A stretch of 64,000 bases of DNA from assembly GCA_030141605.1 (NCBI GenBank), contig JAQGDQ010000289.1, positions 65,001-129,000 on the forward strand. Reading direction: 5' to 3'. The position numbers and the translations under genes were made by a program. The notes under the pieces were generated by a model that saw only the letters and a list, made by a program, of their open reading frames with translations, had not been told where the DNA came from and did not search any database. This document shows positions 27,306 through 41,000 of this stretch, piece after piece. Position 1 is the stretch's first letter; each line of letters opens with the position of its first letter. This DNA comes from Tubiluchus corallicola. Lineage: Eukaryota; Priapulida; Priapulimorpha; Priapulimorphida; Tubiluchidae.

Positions 27306-27883
27306 TCTTTATTTGTCATTAAAAATGGCTCACTCATTACAATAAAATTGAGTAATCCTCAGCGTAATGTTACAAACAACACTGTTCAAGACATATGATG
27401 ACCAAAATGTTGGAAAATATGTTTATTTTATGATTACTTTTCAGTCAAACGGGTCTGTCACTTCCTAACACCAACTAGGTTTTTTTATGTCGGTCAGTCA
27501 ATATATTCTAGTAGGGATGCGCTATTGCACCTTAATTCTTCGTATGTTTTGTAGTTGGATCGCCATTGCTAAAATTCATTTATTTTTGGTGAACTTATCC
27601 GCTGTTATTAATTTCAGAACTGTGGTTAAGCCCGGGGTCGTTTTCATCTTCAATTTCATAACTTGTGTCTTGCACTGTTGGACAAAGCTATGTGTCAAAC
27701 CATCAACGCACTGAGTTAAAAAATTCGTGTACAATGACAATAAGCTAAGTTATGGGGTTTAATGTTCGAGTCCCACAATAGCTAATATTATTTTGCTAAA
27801 CCGATTATGTTCGTTTTTTTATCAGGCTTGTTAATCACATCAAAGGTGTTGACTTCAAGTACAAGGACAACTTGCAAAATTAG
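21697..27883 (+). CDS. Hr: Hemerythrin, copy 2 (4 exons, 122 aa)
   Basis: Second diiron O2-binding hemerythrin. Coding exons: 21697-21750, 22033-22161, 24034-24161, 27826-27883; phases 0, 0, 2 as in copy 1; 369 nt in frame. The seven iron ligands H26, H56, E60, H75, H79, H108 and D113 are kept. It differs from copy 1 in the helix A-B loop (DVHADKNNTG against [10 protein letters not shown]), at residue 62 (Ile against Glu) and at the C-terminus, which ends KDNLQN rather than KGKL and is two residues longer. The first 18 residues differ only at position 16 (Lys against Arg), so this is a tandem duplicate that has diverged under constraint. Intron 2 holds an antisense LINE fragment; intron 3 holds a tandem array and a long TA repeat. 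AATAAA at 28163 is a candidate polyadenylation signal. Confidence 0.94.
22245..23070 (-). mobile_element. Decayed LINE reverse-transcriptase fragment in hemerythrin-2 intron 2
   Basis: On the minus strand the translation shows FLIFINDVTDCV and FVDD (the RT active-site box, normally YADD, at 23005-22994). It continues with RDLGVLISNNLKWNSHI and LYKAVVRPILEYACVVW, then the tail SRTNIKSQF near 22360. Frameshifts (for example near 22930) and stops break the frame into pieces, so it is inactive. It is antisense to hemerythrin 2 and a different LINE portion from the one in hemerythrin-1 intron 2. Confidence 0.85.
26080..26930 (+). repeat. Six-copy tandem array in hemerythrin-2 intron 3
   Basis: A phrase of the form TTTTGAACCA.GGACATCCTA followed by GCTAATCATC recurs near 26211, 26331, 26465, 26553, 26708 and 26840. 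It is usually followed by AAATTTCAGTTCAATTGG and a patch rich in AATTAA. Unit length varies from about 90 to 155 bp. The array is degenerate and has no coding frame. Confidence 0.75.
27247..27302. repeat. (TA)n microsatellite
   Basis: About 27 TA units in hemerythrin-2 intron 3, preceded by AATAATAAT runs. Confidence 0.97.
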
Positions 27884-28162
27884 CCAAGACTCCGTGGAAA
27901 CTGTTCTGCCATGCTTCAACGGTGCCCTAGGAAGTAACAAATACTGTACAGCAAATATGCTTTAGCTTATTGTTTTGCATTATGGTAATAATTACTAGCG
28001 TTTACATGCGATTAAATAATAAGAATGGAGCTTGATAATTAATTAGAAAATTATTAAATTTACCTATATCATTTTAAAACCATTTGCTTTGCAATTTCAT
28101 TACCTACAGATATTTGAAATACAGTTCTGTGCTTGTATCGTTTTCATTTACTGAATTTAAGA

Positions 28163-28168
28163 AATAAA
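28163..28168 (+). promoter_or_regulatory. Candidate polyadenylation signal of hemerythrin 2
   Basis: AATAAA about 280 nt after the stop codon at 27881-27883. Confidence 0.45.
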
Positions 28169-28311
28169 TTCGAATTGGTTTCAATACTTGTATCATTTCT
28201 GTTTTAATTTTTCGAATTGTAGTTTCACAAAAGTTTCTGCAAATTGAAAACGTAAAAATCAGCAAAAATTCGAAGATCATAATTATTCTACAAATTTCCA
28301 GAAATTTTCAT

Positions 28312-28412
28312 GAAACATATTGAATACCGATGACACATCTTGATGTATGCTTAACGACCGAAATTAAGCAATGCTGAAGTTGGCCAGTGAATGGTTCGTG
28401 ACCACCTGTGTT
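28312..28412 (+). mobile_element. 5S-rRNA-derived fragment (SINE3-like or 5S pseudogene)
   Basis: ACCGAAATTAAGCAATG, followed after a short gap by GGCCAGTGAATGGTTCGTGA and CCACCTG, follows the order of animal 5S rRNA (CCGAAGTTAAGCAA, GTTAGTACTTGGATG, GTGACCGCCTG). Weaker similarity upstream begins at CATATTGAATACCG. It carries many substitutions, so it is not a working 5S gene. A 5S-headed SINE is the usual source of such fragments; a plain pseudogene is possible. It lies about 430 bp after the hemerythrin-2 stop codon. Confidence 0.62.
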
Positions 28413-28419
28413 CATTATT

Positions 28420-31400
28420 TTGGGTAGTTTAATTCATCATACTGATCCTTGTTGTTTATCTCAAATGGAGCTTCTATACCATCCGAAGGCCACCATCACA
28501 CACATTAGGCAAGTTTTTGGCTTGTAATATGCCAAATTGTACATTATAATCTAAAAAAGAGCTGCTATATCTGATGGCATTCAGAATCAGGACCCTTCTT
28601 CACTCATATAGTACAAGCAAAGTATTTACAAGAGAAACAGAACTACTGAAATGTACATGAAATTTATTAGTGTCAGTGTATTTATTGTAAACACTGAAAT
28701 AAACCTGTACATGTGCAAAATAATCAAAATACTTGAACAATGTGTCTTGAAGTTATGAAGTTACTGAACTGAATTTAGAAATCAGTTTTAACGTGGCGTT
28801 ATTCTGGTTTCTCATAAGCTGCAAATAACGATCATTTGTGGATGGCCTGCGAAATGTTATCACTAGTTAAATAAATATAAACTAGGGAAATTTACAAAAA
28901 GGAAAGATAATCATAAATTGCCTTTAAATTAGTATTACACTACATTAGTTAAAAAGTGTGGTACAAATCACCTTTCAAAGAATATTTCAGGCGGCTCAAA
29001 AAATGTACCTTATAACACCGAAAACAACGGAATGGCTTGAAAATTACAGCACTGATCTTACAAAAGTTTTAAATAAACAAATCAAACGCAGCAAGTGTTC
29101 AATGTGTCCACCAATTTTACCGCAAACCAGACAAACGCATTTTCTTCCACCAGCTAAGACAAGTTCTCACTTCTTTAAAAGGTATTCGGTCCCAGCACTC
29201 GACAATTTTTGTTACTTTACATCAAATGGCTCTGTACAGTGATTGTACACTTTTTCTTTAAGGAAATTCCCGATGTGGTAATCAGGAATTCAGATGATTA
29301 AATCCCATTCTTTCTTGGCAACCAATCTTTGTCAGCTAGTGCCTTATTTTCTATAGAGAAGACGGTGATGTAAACTGGTTGATTTCTTTGTTGTTTTGCT
29401 GCCATGTATTGTGCGCTTTGTATGTCAGCGTGGCTGTTTATTGGTTGATGTATGTAGCTGACATTGTGGCATTTAATTTTTTAGCCATGTCTTAAATTAT
29501 AAACTTGCAACTTTCGCAGCTAAAACCTAAAGTGATTGTACTGTAATATCATACTGAAATTTCAACTATGTAGGCCACTTCCTTCTAACATTAACGTAGT
29601 CTAAACTTTGGCACATTTTTTCTGCGCGACCCAAAAATCAATAAGAAATCATCTATTACAAAAAACAAGTTCTAAATTACTAGTGTAAAAATACAAGGTA
29701 GTGCAATAAAAAATTAACTTGGTACTGGTGCCCAGCGATTTGGATAATGCCCAGACTTTTGGTCAAGAATGTGCAGGCAAGTCACCGAGTCCAATGGATT
29801 TGGTCCCGTGTTGCTTTGAAGTCGCAGTTTGTGCACTGGACACACGGAAATGATGATATGGAAAGTTCACACTACCCAGGTGATGTTAAATGTAGAAAAA
29901 GTGAACACCAGACACTTTGAATGTTCATCAAATACAATATGCAACATAGAGCGCGAAAGCTCAGGAGCATAATATGAAAAAATAGTATTTTTCAAATACC
30001 TTAAAACCGTTGCATGCCAAATTACACAGTGTACCATGTGTCCAAAACTCTAGACCTTTTTTGGATATTAAAAAACAATTGTAAGATATTTATTTACAAA
30101 ATAGTATAAGGCATACAGTTAGCTCGACATTTACATCGTTTGAAAGAACAGCTACATGTTTCTATGGGGGAGAAAACGTAACAAAGTTATTACAGTAAGC
30201 TCTGCACAACTTAAATCCAACAGGACTGAAATAGGAGATGTTGACTATTTTCCAGCATAGAAAGTCTAAACTTCTCTAGACAGCGAGCTAAATAGAAGTG
30301 AGAAAGTCAACCTTTCTATACATAAGTGACAAGATTTGATGACAATTACATAAAGAATAGCAAATTATCTAGTGAAACACGAAAATTTGAGTTATCTGTA
30401 TTGCTAACTATGTCAATGATCACTGTATTTTCAATAAACAAAATTTAATAGAAGTTTTCAGTTTTATCATTTGGCCTAGGATATGACATGCGACTGAGTG
30501 ATAAACATAATAATATCAACATTTATCAAAATCAATGAATGTCGAAATTACCATATTATAACAAAGTGCTTAATCAAGGGATTAATTATAAACTATCTAG
30601 TAGAATTACTACAGCACATCACAACAGCTGCTAATTTACAAGTTACTGATATGACAACATTAAAAAGTGGTTGACTTTGATAATAAATGAAGGCTGTTCA
30701 GATCATAATTCAATGAAAAACAATTTCTAATTTTCTTCAACGTTTTGACCATTTAGAAGTTAAACGTGCACTTTAGCAGTTAAAATGCAGGCGAGAAGTG
30801 TCTGCGGCATGGCTACATATGCAGATATACATTTTACAATATTAAACTATCATTATTACCCTTGGTAAACCAAACAACAAGCACAGCACAAAGTAAAAAT
30901 GTCAATTTTTCTGTAGGTCACTATGACAAAATTTGTTCTCAAGCTCTACATCATGAATGGATCACCAGTCACCACCATTAAACTGACCTAGCAGGTTTTT
31001 TTTTCATAAAAATTAACCAGTCAAGCTGTAAACAGCATTAATTTCTATAATGTGATACAGAGAGATTGTAGTTTTAATGATAAAAGTATGATAACTCATA
31101 ATAAATTATAATAATGATTTTGAAATAATGATATGTTTGAGCAAATTAAGTGACTAGACTGTAAAAACACAATGTGTAAAACTGAATATGGAATAGCAAT
31201 CTTCATTACAACCCTGGTTATCAGAATACTGTGAACTAGTATTTTGATTATAACATAATGTGTATATACATATATATCCATATATATGTATGTATATTAT
31301 ATATATAGTATATAAATATGTATAATGCACCTTCTGTAGTCGCTCAACGTTGGCACTTCCTATAATAGCCATATAAACCTGTTCATCTAATAATCTAGCA

Positions 31401-31420
31401 CAATATGAATAATTATACAG
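28420..31420. other. Spacer between hemerythrin 2 and AREL1 3' end
   Basis: No gene recognised on either strand. The frame at 28958-29242 on plus lacks family motifs. The two genes converge on this spacer, each transcribed toward it. Confidence 0.5.
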
Positions 31421-31427
31421 TAATAAT

Positions 31428-31433
31428 TTTTAT
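31428..31433 (-). promoter_or_regulatory. Candidate polyadenylation signal of AREL1
   Basis: First minus-strand AATAAA below the stop codon, implying a 3'UTR of about 660 nt through 32089-31430. Confidence 0.3.
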
Positions 31434-32089
31434 TGGCATAGAGTTCTCTAGTTTCCGAAGGGTGGTCACCATTTACTAAGTAATCAGTATAACAGGTAAA
31501 GAATTTCGTATTCTTGATATTCTGATGATAATGATGTAATTGTATTGTGGCACACCTCTACAGTGTATTGAAATCAACTCGAACAATCTACGGTCTACAT
31601 TTGGCACAAATCTTTCGTGCATGCAAAGATCAACTGTCCAGACACGCTATACATGTTCACGCTATATGGTGAGAATGAAATGATGCAGGCAAGCCACATA
31701 AGCAAACATAACATACTTTCCTCTGTCTTTTGTGATGGTGATGGTACACCATCGTGATGGTATTAGTACTTAACAGCAGGATCATTGCATCAACCACATC
31801 TATTGCCCTTCCTATTTGTTAGACAGATGCTGAGGGTGCAATGAGACATCACCATGCAGCTCTGATTATTGCAATACACCAAGCGTTTACATCAGAACGA
31901 TTTCAGTACTCGACATATTCTTCCTCAGAACCTCGAGATATGTATCTGTAACTATTTTTATCATAAATCAAGGACTATCTAGCTAATATGCTCGTTGTTT
32001 TGCATTCGGCATTTTTGTTTCTCGTTGTGCGACGAGGTGGGTTTGCCCAGTAGCTGCTGCAAATACAGGAAGAACCTTTTAAGGATTCA

Positions 32090-35000
32090 TCAAGCCATCC
32101 CAAAACCCTCGCTGCCTTCATTGATGGCCAGGAGAACAGATTTTTGAAAATCTTCAAAGCTGGTGTAGTCCGGCAAGCACAACTGGTTAAAACTGAAAAA
32201 TTAGATCACACACAATCATGAATAATTGTCTGGTAATAATTAGAATATCCTGTCAACAGATGTCAGCACAATAATTAGGGACAGATTCATATCTAGTTTT
32301 TTTATATGAGTATTTTTAGCATTGCATTTTCAACTAATAATCGTCATTTGAAAGAACAGCAGTAGTGGCAGTAGCAACGTAACATGCTAATAACTATTAT
32401 TACTTTACTTTACTATGTATAATCTTACCAGGTATGTGCTGTAGGCAAAGTGCCAAATGTTGGTGCAGGACAGATCTGAAACTTAGGATTAAGTTCAGCA
32501 AATCCACCAGGGGGTAGCTGAGAGCAGCCAGTGGTGAATTGTAATAATCGAGCCATTTCTTCCTCTGTGAAGCTAGCTACAATTGTCCAAAACCATTCAA
32601 CCACCTGGAAAAAGGAAAATTAAATAACTATTTTGGCAAAATGTTAGTACCAGTATTTGATTTTCTCATTTGCAGCTAACAGTTTCATGCACTAACATCA
32701 CTACAAATTTAAATCAATAAAGTAACTAGCAAAATTGGAAACTATGACAAACATAATAGTTCAATGAAACCTGCTGGTTTTGTTCGACTTCAATCCAACT
32801 GTGGCATTAGAAACAAATTATTCTATGTTCACTAAGCTCATCACCACATAGTACAACTACTTACAGCACACAAAAGTTTGTAGAATGCTCAGAGAGATGA
32901 AATGTAATGAAATGCACCAACCTTGCCAAATTCGTACAAGGAGCCATTTACTACATGGTGCTGCTTGAACTCAGATATGCTGAAGTTGCAAGTACCACAC
33001 ATCAAAAGCTAGATAGCAAATAAAAGCATTCACTAGAACAGTAAAGTAATACTTATTTTAAGCTCCTTAAAACACAGTAGGCGCTGCTTAATAGCCTCAC
33101 GGTTAATAATCTCAGTCGCTTAATTGACTCAAAAACGCCTGGTATGGCTTTCTTCTATTCAAATGTACATAAAAACTGTTGGTAATTGACTCAAATAACT
33201 CCGTATAATTGACTCAATATTTTTCCTTCTCATACTTAAAATAACACATTTGTATGTGCCCCAAGAGCCTTTCCTACTTTTATGTCATCTTTACTTCTCT
33301 TTTGTGCACTGTAATATATACAATCATGTTAAGTACCGTTTTGTTTGTAAGCAGATAGGTTTATCATGCGCTAATGCACTAACGTAGCAGTTTTGCTTTC
33401 ACCCCTTCGTCCACCGGAATTAACCTTGTTACACAAGAATTTCTGGAAGCTAGACATTTAATCACTTGTCTAGTGGTTTCCTTTTGAAGCTCTCATTGCA
33501 AATCACGCTTTCACGCTATCAGTTAACGTCAAAGATGCAGGTAGAGCAATGAGCCTGCATTCCTTGTGACTTACAAGAGTAAACATCATACAGCAAATAA
33601 GAGCACAGAGTTAAGAAGTTTGAAAAATGAAGTGTAAAGATCTGACAGTTAAGGAAAAACTGAAAATTTTAGAGCAGTTGAAAATTTAGCACTCTTGGCA
33701 GAATTTTGAAAGAACGATCTCAAATAGAGCAGTCAACAAGACAAAATGAGAATTTAGCATCTAAGAGGCAGAGCACAGGATAAGACTGTGAAGTTCAGTC
33801 AGCGTTAAAACTGGTTTACAAACGTAAGAGATTAACGCTAATTCGCTTATATACATTAATATTTTAAAATATTCTTAAAATAATTTTTAAGTGTCCCAAA
33901 GTGAGTCTATTACGCGACACCTACTGTAGTAAACAATTTTAATGTTTACGTTATTTTTTACTAATAGGGATAATAGGACTAATAGATGACAATTGTATTC
34001 AATTTCCTTCACCGTCGCAATGAATACCATTAAAACCAAATTTGAATTATTATTAATTAACTGCTTGTCACACCTCTAGCTCATTTTCATCAAATATGCT
34101 CAAGAGATTGTCTGGAATGATATCATTGAGACCCTTAAGGAAATGTTCAACTTCCTGCTGTACGTCAGAAGCCAAGCGGTGCTGAGCAAGGGCATCAAGG
34201 TAATGCAACTTGTTTTGATTGGTTACTCGTATTCTGCTGCCACCTGGTATCAGTTCGATGACCTAAATAATACAAATACTAGAAATCATAAACAAAAACA
34301 AATGTCAACCTTGTTATTATCAAAATTAAGATTGCATAATGTTAAACCTTATTTTACCTATAGTTTCCATTTATTATTTGTGTGCCTGCACAGCAAAATA
34401 CCCGAATCTCCATTTCGTAAGGATCACTTTAATACCAAGCTCATCACTCTATGTTATTTCTAGCCTGAGATAATCCAAAATGAAGTTGAAGTGCGCATTA
34501 CGCACTAAAAAACATAATATTGAGAAAATCGCCATTGTTTTTTTGCTAAGTTCCTACAAAACACTTAGCAACCGTACAAATGTTGGTTGCTAAAGACTTT
34601 GCAAATACACATTAAAAATATGTTTAAATCCAGTAGTTGGGCTTGGAAGCAGAAAAAAAACAAGCAAAATGACTGCTTCTACGAGCTGCTATTGAAGTTT
34701 GAAATTACAATTTTTATACAATTGCAGTACTAGTTTTTAGCCAGAGAAATTGGCAAGGGTTTACAAAATTAAATTTTTAGTATTTTTAAAACATTTTCTT
34801 AATAATTTCATGCTAGAGTGCAAAAATCCAATGTATTTAGCATTTGTTTTTATTAAAAACAAAAAATTTATATTAGACCAAATTTTTGTGTTTTTTACTT
34901 TCAAACATCATATCGTAGATTTAACTATGCCGAGTTATGGATGGTTTTGGTTTGCAAGCATACATTTGCTCTAAATGAATCCTTGTTTTTATATAGCAAG

Positions 35001-38000
35001 TGATCATCATCGTCATGATCATCATCAATATAACTATCTATTATCCCTATTATTGTTTTGTCTAGACAGTTTTGGAAATGTGCACACTTTGCAAAATTTT
35101 AACCAAGCACATTTCAGATAGCTTAATGCATGAAAGATAATTTTGAACTAAATTATGCACAACTCTGGGGTTTATCCAAATATTAATAATTGCAATAGCT
35201 TAACAACTTGAACAGGCAAATGTAGAACAGTCTTGCAATGTAATATCAGGAAAGAAAAATCTACTTTTTCCAACTTTCCTCCATCTGTATACTGTTCCTC
35301 TGAGAAGTATAATTCTAGGCATTCTACATCATTTTCTTCTATATATTTCACTTTTGTGATATAGTACTCTGGATCATCCTGTTCAAAATACTGAAAAATA
35401 AAACAATTTAGTACATTACATACGAACTTTGTTGACAATAGTTACTTTAACGAGTCATGTAATGCCACAGGTGTAAAATGGCTATCTTAAATGTCTCAGA
35501 TAACAGTGTAAGAAGTACCTGCTATGTGTCATGAACCTTTTACCTTCATCCAATTTATCAGCATCTATTTTTACTGTTATGACATTTACTTCTAATATCT
35601 CTTTCATTCTTTTAGTCATAAAAAATCAGAAATTTTGGAACGTATTTTAGCTGTCGTATTTAGGCCTATTACAAAAGTTCATTAAGCAAAGAAAGTACTC
35701 TTAGTTTGGCAGCATTCTTTACAGCATACCTACATAGTAATTTGTAAACTTAAGCATTTCGAACTTAAATTTGTTGGTGATTTAAATTAACGAATGCAAA
35801 CTTTAACTCTTCAGATTTCAGAACACTCGATTGTGTCGCATTTTGCTAAAACCTTGTTCCAGTTCATTTTAGTACTTTGCTTGGATGGTTGCTACGTACA
35901 TTACTTTTCAAAGGTCAGTATTTTAAAAACTCAAAGTAAAATACTTTTAAAGCAACTACTATATAAAAATACTCAAATTTGCACCTTATAATGAACTCGC
36001 AGCCCTATTAACTGCGCCAAGAATGACCGAGTGAATCGAGCTTTGACCAGCTGCCGGGAGCTACTACCTAGCGATGATTCATACAAGCACTTGCCTGTAA
36101 CTTTACCTGCAAACTCATACAACTTTAGCTTTAGGTTTGCTGGTCTTTTTGAGTTCGGATGAACCTAAAAAGTACACGTTGCACTTTAGTAAAAATATTA
36201 ATGTAAGCAGTTTTATAATAACAGCTAATGCAAATAAAAATGTTGGCTTTTTACTAACTGCGTTCAATTTAACCTCAGCAATTACTTTGTGTAAAAAATG
36301 CATCATGAAAAATACAATATATGTACTTTCCTTGAAGGATAATAACATAAGACAATTTTTTTACTAAAATATTTAAAACCATAATTTATAAACTGCTTAC
36401 TAAGATTTAATACTGAGCCTAAAAGACCAGACTTTTTCATATTTAATAGCAGGTTTACTTTCCCAATAACTATAATATGCATTTAATCAAGCATCTTTAC
36501 ATACTTTCATGTTGCCATATGAAAATACCAAAACGCAGATAAGAAGGCATATTAGCATCATTACCAAGCCCTGGGCATCTTTCTTGAACCGACAGAAAAG
36601 CTGTGTAGCTGGATCAAATAACTGGGAACAGATCAACTCAAACCATTCTCGTCTTAATCCTCCCCAGTCAAGACCTTAATGACAAAAAACAGAAAAATTT
36701 GTTGTTACTATTAAAGTTAATGGTTTAGAATGTATAATTAAAATCAAAATGTAAACCAGCTTTGAAGTAATTTCAACATTAACATTTTTAGAACCCATGT
36801 GCTTTTTAGTAAGACACTTTTGATCTGCCAATTTTGCATAATATGGATCTACTTAAAACTCTTGAAAATCAAGCTCTAAAGTGTGGCAATGGGTTCATTC
36901 TTAATAGCACGTGACAAATTGCAGTAGCCAGAGAAACAAAGTGTGCACATAGGTAATCTTACAATTGTCTGCTTTATTCATTTATACAAAATTAGAGACA
37001 TTGTTTACCCAGTGGACACGTAGGTTTTTTGGCACATTTTTAACATTTTGTACTAGCTATTCAACAAGAAGTTTCTTTGCAGTTAAATGCCACACGTTAC
37101 CCAACTGCTCTACACACTACAAATGAACAATACTCAATGCTTTAGCAGTCTGAGCTGTTAAACCAAAATGAGATTATTTGTGCTGATTCCAAGTGACAAG
37201 CAGTGTGCACATGGGCACCGGCAGACAGATGCACTGACGCATGTGCGTCCTCAGAATTTCTTAAGAAAAATTTTTTTAGAGCCAAATAATAATTTTTAGC
37301 AGTAAACCAAGAAAAACACCAACCCCTTGTTTGTTTGCACAATTTCCGAGCAGTCAGCTGATTTACATGGTTAAGTTATGTTTATATATATCACTAACAT
37401 GGTGTCGATTCTCTTATCGATTTCCGTAGTCTAGACAGTTTTTAGCTAACTGTAACTGCACTTCTGCATTTAGGGGGTGGGCCCAAGGGGCTTGGACCCT
37501 CTTTCAATGTAGTAGCGAAATTATGAGTCAGGAGTTTGAGGTGAATTTGCATGAGGATATAGCTTCTAGCAACTGCAAAATGGTCTATAATGCAGTAAAA
37601 TTGCATTTAGCTGTATCCGGTGGGAAAAATTAGCATGCACGCAAACAAATTAAATATTGTAAAAACAGTGGGTATCCTGTAAACTTAACAGTCTCAAATC
37701 AGTTTTATGTTTGACTATCCACATTTTACTGGATAGATAATCTTGACACTAAATAAATTTGGCTTTAGTAATGGGTCATCTGCATTGCAGTGTATCACGA
37801 ACTTGCTTTTAAGATATATGGCTACTACAATAGAATACAATGACTATTACATTACGTAACTGTAAGTAAAATGTATTTATTACAGCAGAATTTTCACGTT
37901 TGAGGAAGTCTATGTACCAGAATTTAGATCTCATTTGAGACCTCTAAAATGTGCTTAAATACAGGAAAATGCGTTGGTGGCCGGGACCCCCTAGCTGCTT

Positions 38001-41000
38001 GTGCGTCAAATTTTTCAACCTCTGACAGCACCCATGACTGTACAGATAGTAATATCTTTATAGTTTAATTTGGGCCATAAACATTAAACAAAGAACTTGA
38101 GGTCAACTATGTATTTGCATATCAAGAATTTGAAACTTTTTACACAAAATAATTGTACTATATAATAGCTGCAATAATGCAAAATCAGTGTAAACTAATT
38201 TCATCATATTTATTCCCATATTGCATATATTGCAGACTGTTAATTATATATTAAAAATTTTAATAGTGCATAGATGGCAGCACAAGTGGCCTGACCTTGC
38301 TCTTTAGCAGCTGCAAGCACATTTTTTAGGCAGTGCATACTGCATAGCACCTTCTGTGAGTTCTGTGGCAGCCAGCCTAATTGAGTTTTAGTGGTGGCAG
38401 TGCAGTTTTTGATTCATGTGTAAATTTTCTGCATGGCTTAAATTAATAAAGTAAAATACTGTGAGTATGGGTATATAAACTATATGAAGTTTACATTATT
38501 TCAGTAACAACACAAGATTTGATTATTCACTTAGCCGATTTAACTCGCCTAATTAAATGATAATGACTAGTGATTATGAATGGCAGTGAACTGGAAATAT
38601 TAAGATTTATAATAATAATGAATCACAGCTGAACATCAATAACTCTTCAGAATTTTATAATATATAACCTCATTGAGGTTAGACAGTATCCTATAATCTG
38701 TTCAGTGTCCACAGTTCACATTTAAGTAAACACCAGATATCATTAGTTGATTAAATATGGGTCAGTTTACTAAATTTATTATTGATGTTGACAGGTCTAC
38801 ACAACTGTTTAACAGAAGAAATTTCTAAATGCATCTCTGTGGACATTTCAAGTGGGTCTTGGAAAACTGGAATTCAAATTTTGTGAGCTGTCAAGGTGCA
38901 CTTGTATTTATTGGAACACTGTATGCGGCATACTTGGCACTTAGAGTGCTTTACGCTCTTTACAGCTTTATAAAAATTCATATCTATTCCCGTTTGAGTC
39001 CAGTCAATTTACACTGTTATGGGGAATGGGCAGTTGTCACTGGATGCACATCTGGTATCGGGAAACAATTTACTGAAGAGTTGGCTAGTCAAGGTTTTAA
39101 TTTGGTGCTGCTAAGCCGGCCAGGAAAAGTGGAAAGTCTTGCTGAACATGTTGCAGAAAAACATAAAGTGAAAGTGATTCCAATACCAGTGAATTTTAGC
39201 GAAGGTCGGCCTGTGTATCATAAGATTAGAGAACAAATTATCGGACTTCAAATTGGGTTACTAGTAAATAATGTTGGTGTAATGTATGACTACCCAATGT
39301 ATTATAATGAGGTAACAGAAGAAAAAATTTGGGACCTGATAAATGTTAATGTGGCAGCTGCAACCATGATGTCACACATGATTATACCGAATATGATGCT
39401 GAGAAGAAAAGGAGCCATTGTCAATGTTGCATCTGCTGCAGCTTTCCATCCTGCACCATTGATGGGAGTTTATTCAGCCACTAAAGCTTACGTGGATTTT
39501 CTATCTCGGTCGCTTAGAGAAGAATATAGGAACAAAGAAATAGTTGTACAGACTCTGGTCCCATTCTACATTGCCACAAATATGACCAGCTATGCAGAAA
39601 GTATAGCAAAACCAAGTTTATTTGTACCATCAGCAGAACTGTATGTACAACATGCACTGAAGACATTAGGATATGCATCAAGGACTACTGGTTATTGGGC
39701 ACACACAATACAAGGTTGGTCATGTATGTTGCTTCCAGAATGGTTGTTCATGAGAGTTGTATTAAACTTTAACAGCGAATTAAGGCGGCAAGCTGAGAAA
39801 AAAGTACAGGAATCTTCTGCAGCAGGCAATTAAGAACACGTTCATAGTGCAAGAATTGAAAAAAGTAAAAAATTTAGTGGCTTATGGCACAAAATTGACA
39901 TCATGTTAAAGAGACTGGGGATGAAGAGTCATTTCAATGCAATCAACGACAGTTTTATTTTCTGATGATGTTGTCACTTGCTGAAAATGCTTCAATAAAA
40001 ATAAAATAAGTACTGGTTGCACTTGTGGTTACACAAAAAGTACTTAAGTGTTTTTTACAGACTTACAGTCGTAGTTAAATAGTCTTCACAGTCTTAGTCT
40101 TATCTACAGGGTTGCTAGGTTGGATTTAAGTCAATAATGAACTGACTTTTGTATTGTTTGCAGCATCACAAAATGCATAAACGAAGACAATTTGCATACG
40201 ATGCATCTTCTACTCTATTGCAGCAGGACATTTCAACCACATAAATTATGTATTTTTTATGGTTTCTACCTATTATATTTTTACATTATCACACAATTTT
40301 AATTACGACAAATATCATTTTTAGCAGTTATGCTTACTGCTTTAATAAACTAGTACTTCAAAAGAGCTGTTTTAATATGACCAAGTATTGTAATGTAAGG
40401 CAGTGAATCTCAGCATCAATCTCTGTAGTTAACTAGGTACACATACATAATGTGTCAATGAGGTAACAAAATGGTTGACATTTTCATCAAAATGTGGACT
40501 AAACATTTCCATCACAAATTTCCCCATGTTACAATAAGAATGACATTTAAATTCAAAAGAGTTAGCATTTCAAGACAATTTAGAAGCAGCAGCTGCTGTG
40601 TTGTGGAGCACAGCAATTAACTTGGAGCAAGCAAAACTTTCTTTTTTATTTTTTACTTTTTTAAGGCAATTTTGAAAACACTCAAAATATTGGTAGCAAC
40701 ACAGGCTAAATAAGAGTGTAAAATGAGGGATAAAAATAAAATAAAAAATGAAAATTAATTTTGCCTGCTACCAAATTAAGGCGGACAATCAAAAAACAAT
40801 TATTATAAAATGGGGGGAATTATTATAACAATGCAGTACAGTTGTGTTCAGTTACTTCCTGCGTGGTTGCCCAACAGAGCTGGTGGAGCAGCACACTAAA
40901 TCATGCCGTTAGTGATACAAAAATAAAATAAAATAATGAAAATTAATTAATTAATAAATTTACATGATACCAAATTACTTTGTATTTATGCCGGCAATCT

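Noticed and set aside
27740-27775. B-box-like GTTCGAGTCCC as a second tRNA-like element
   Set aside because: No properly spaced A box and no fold; too short to call.
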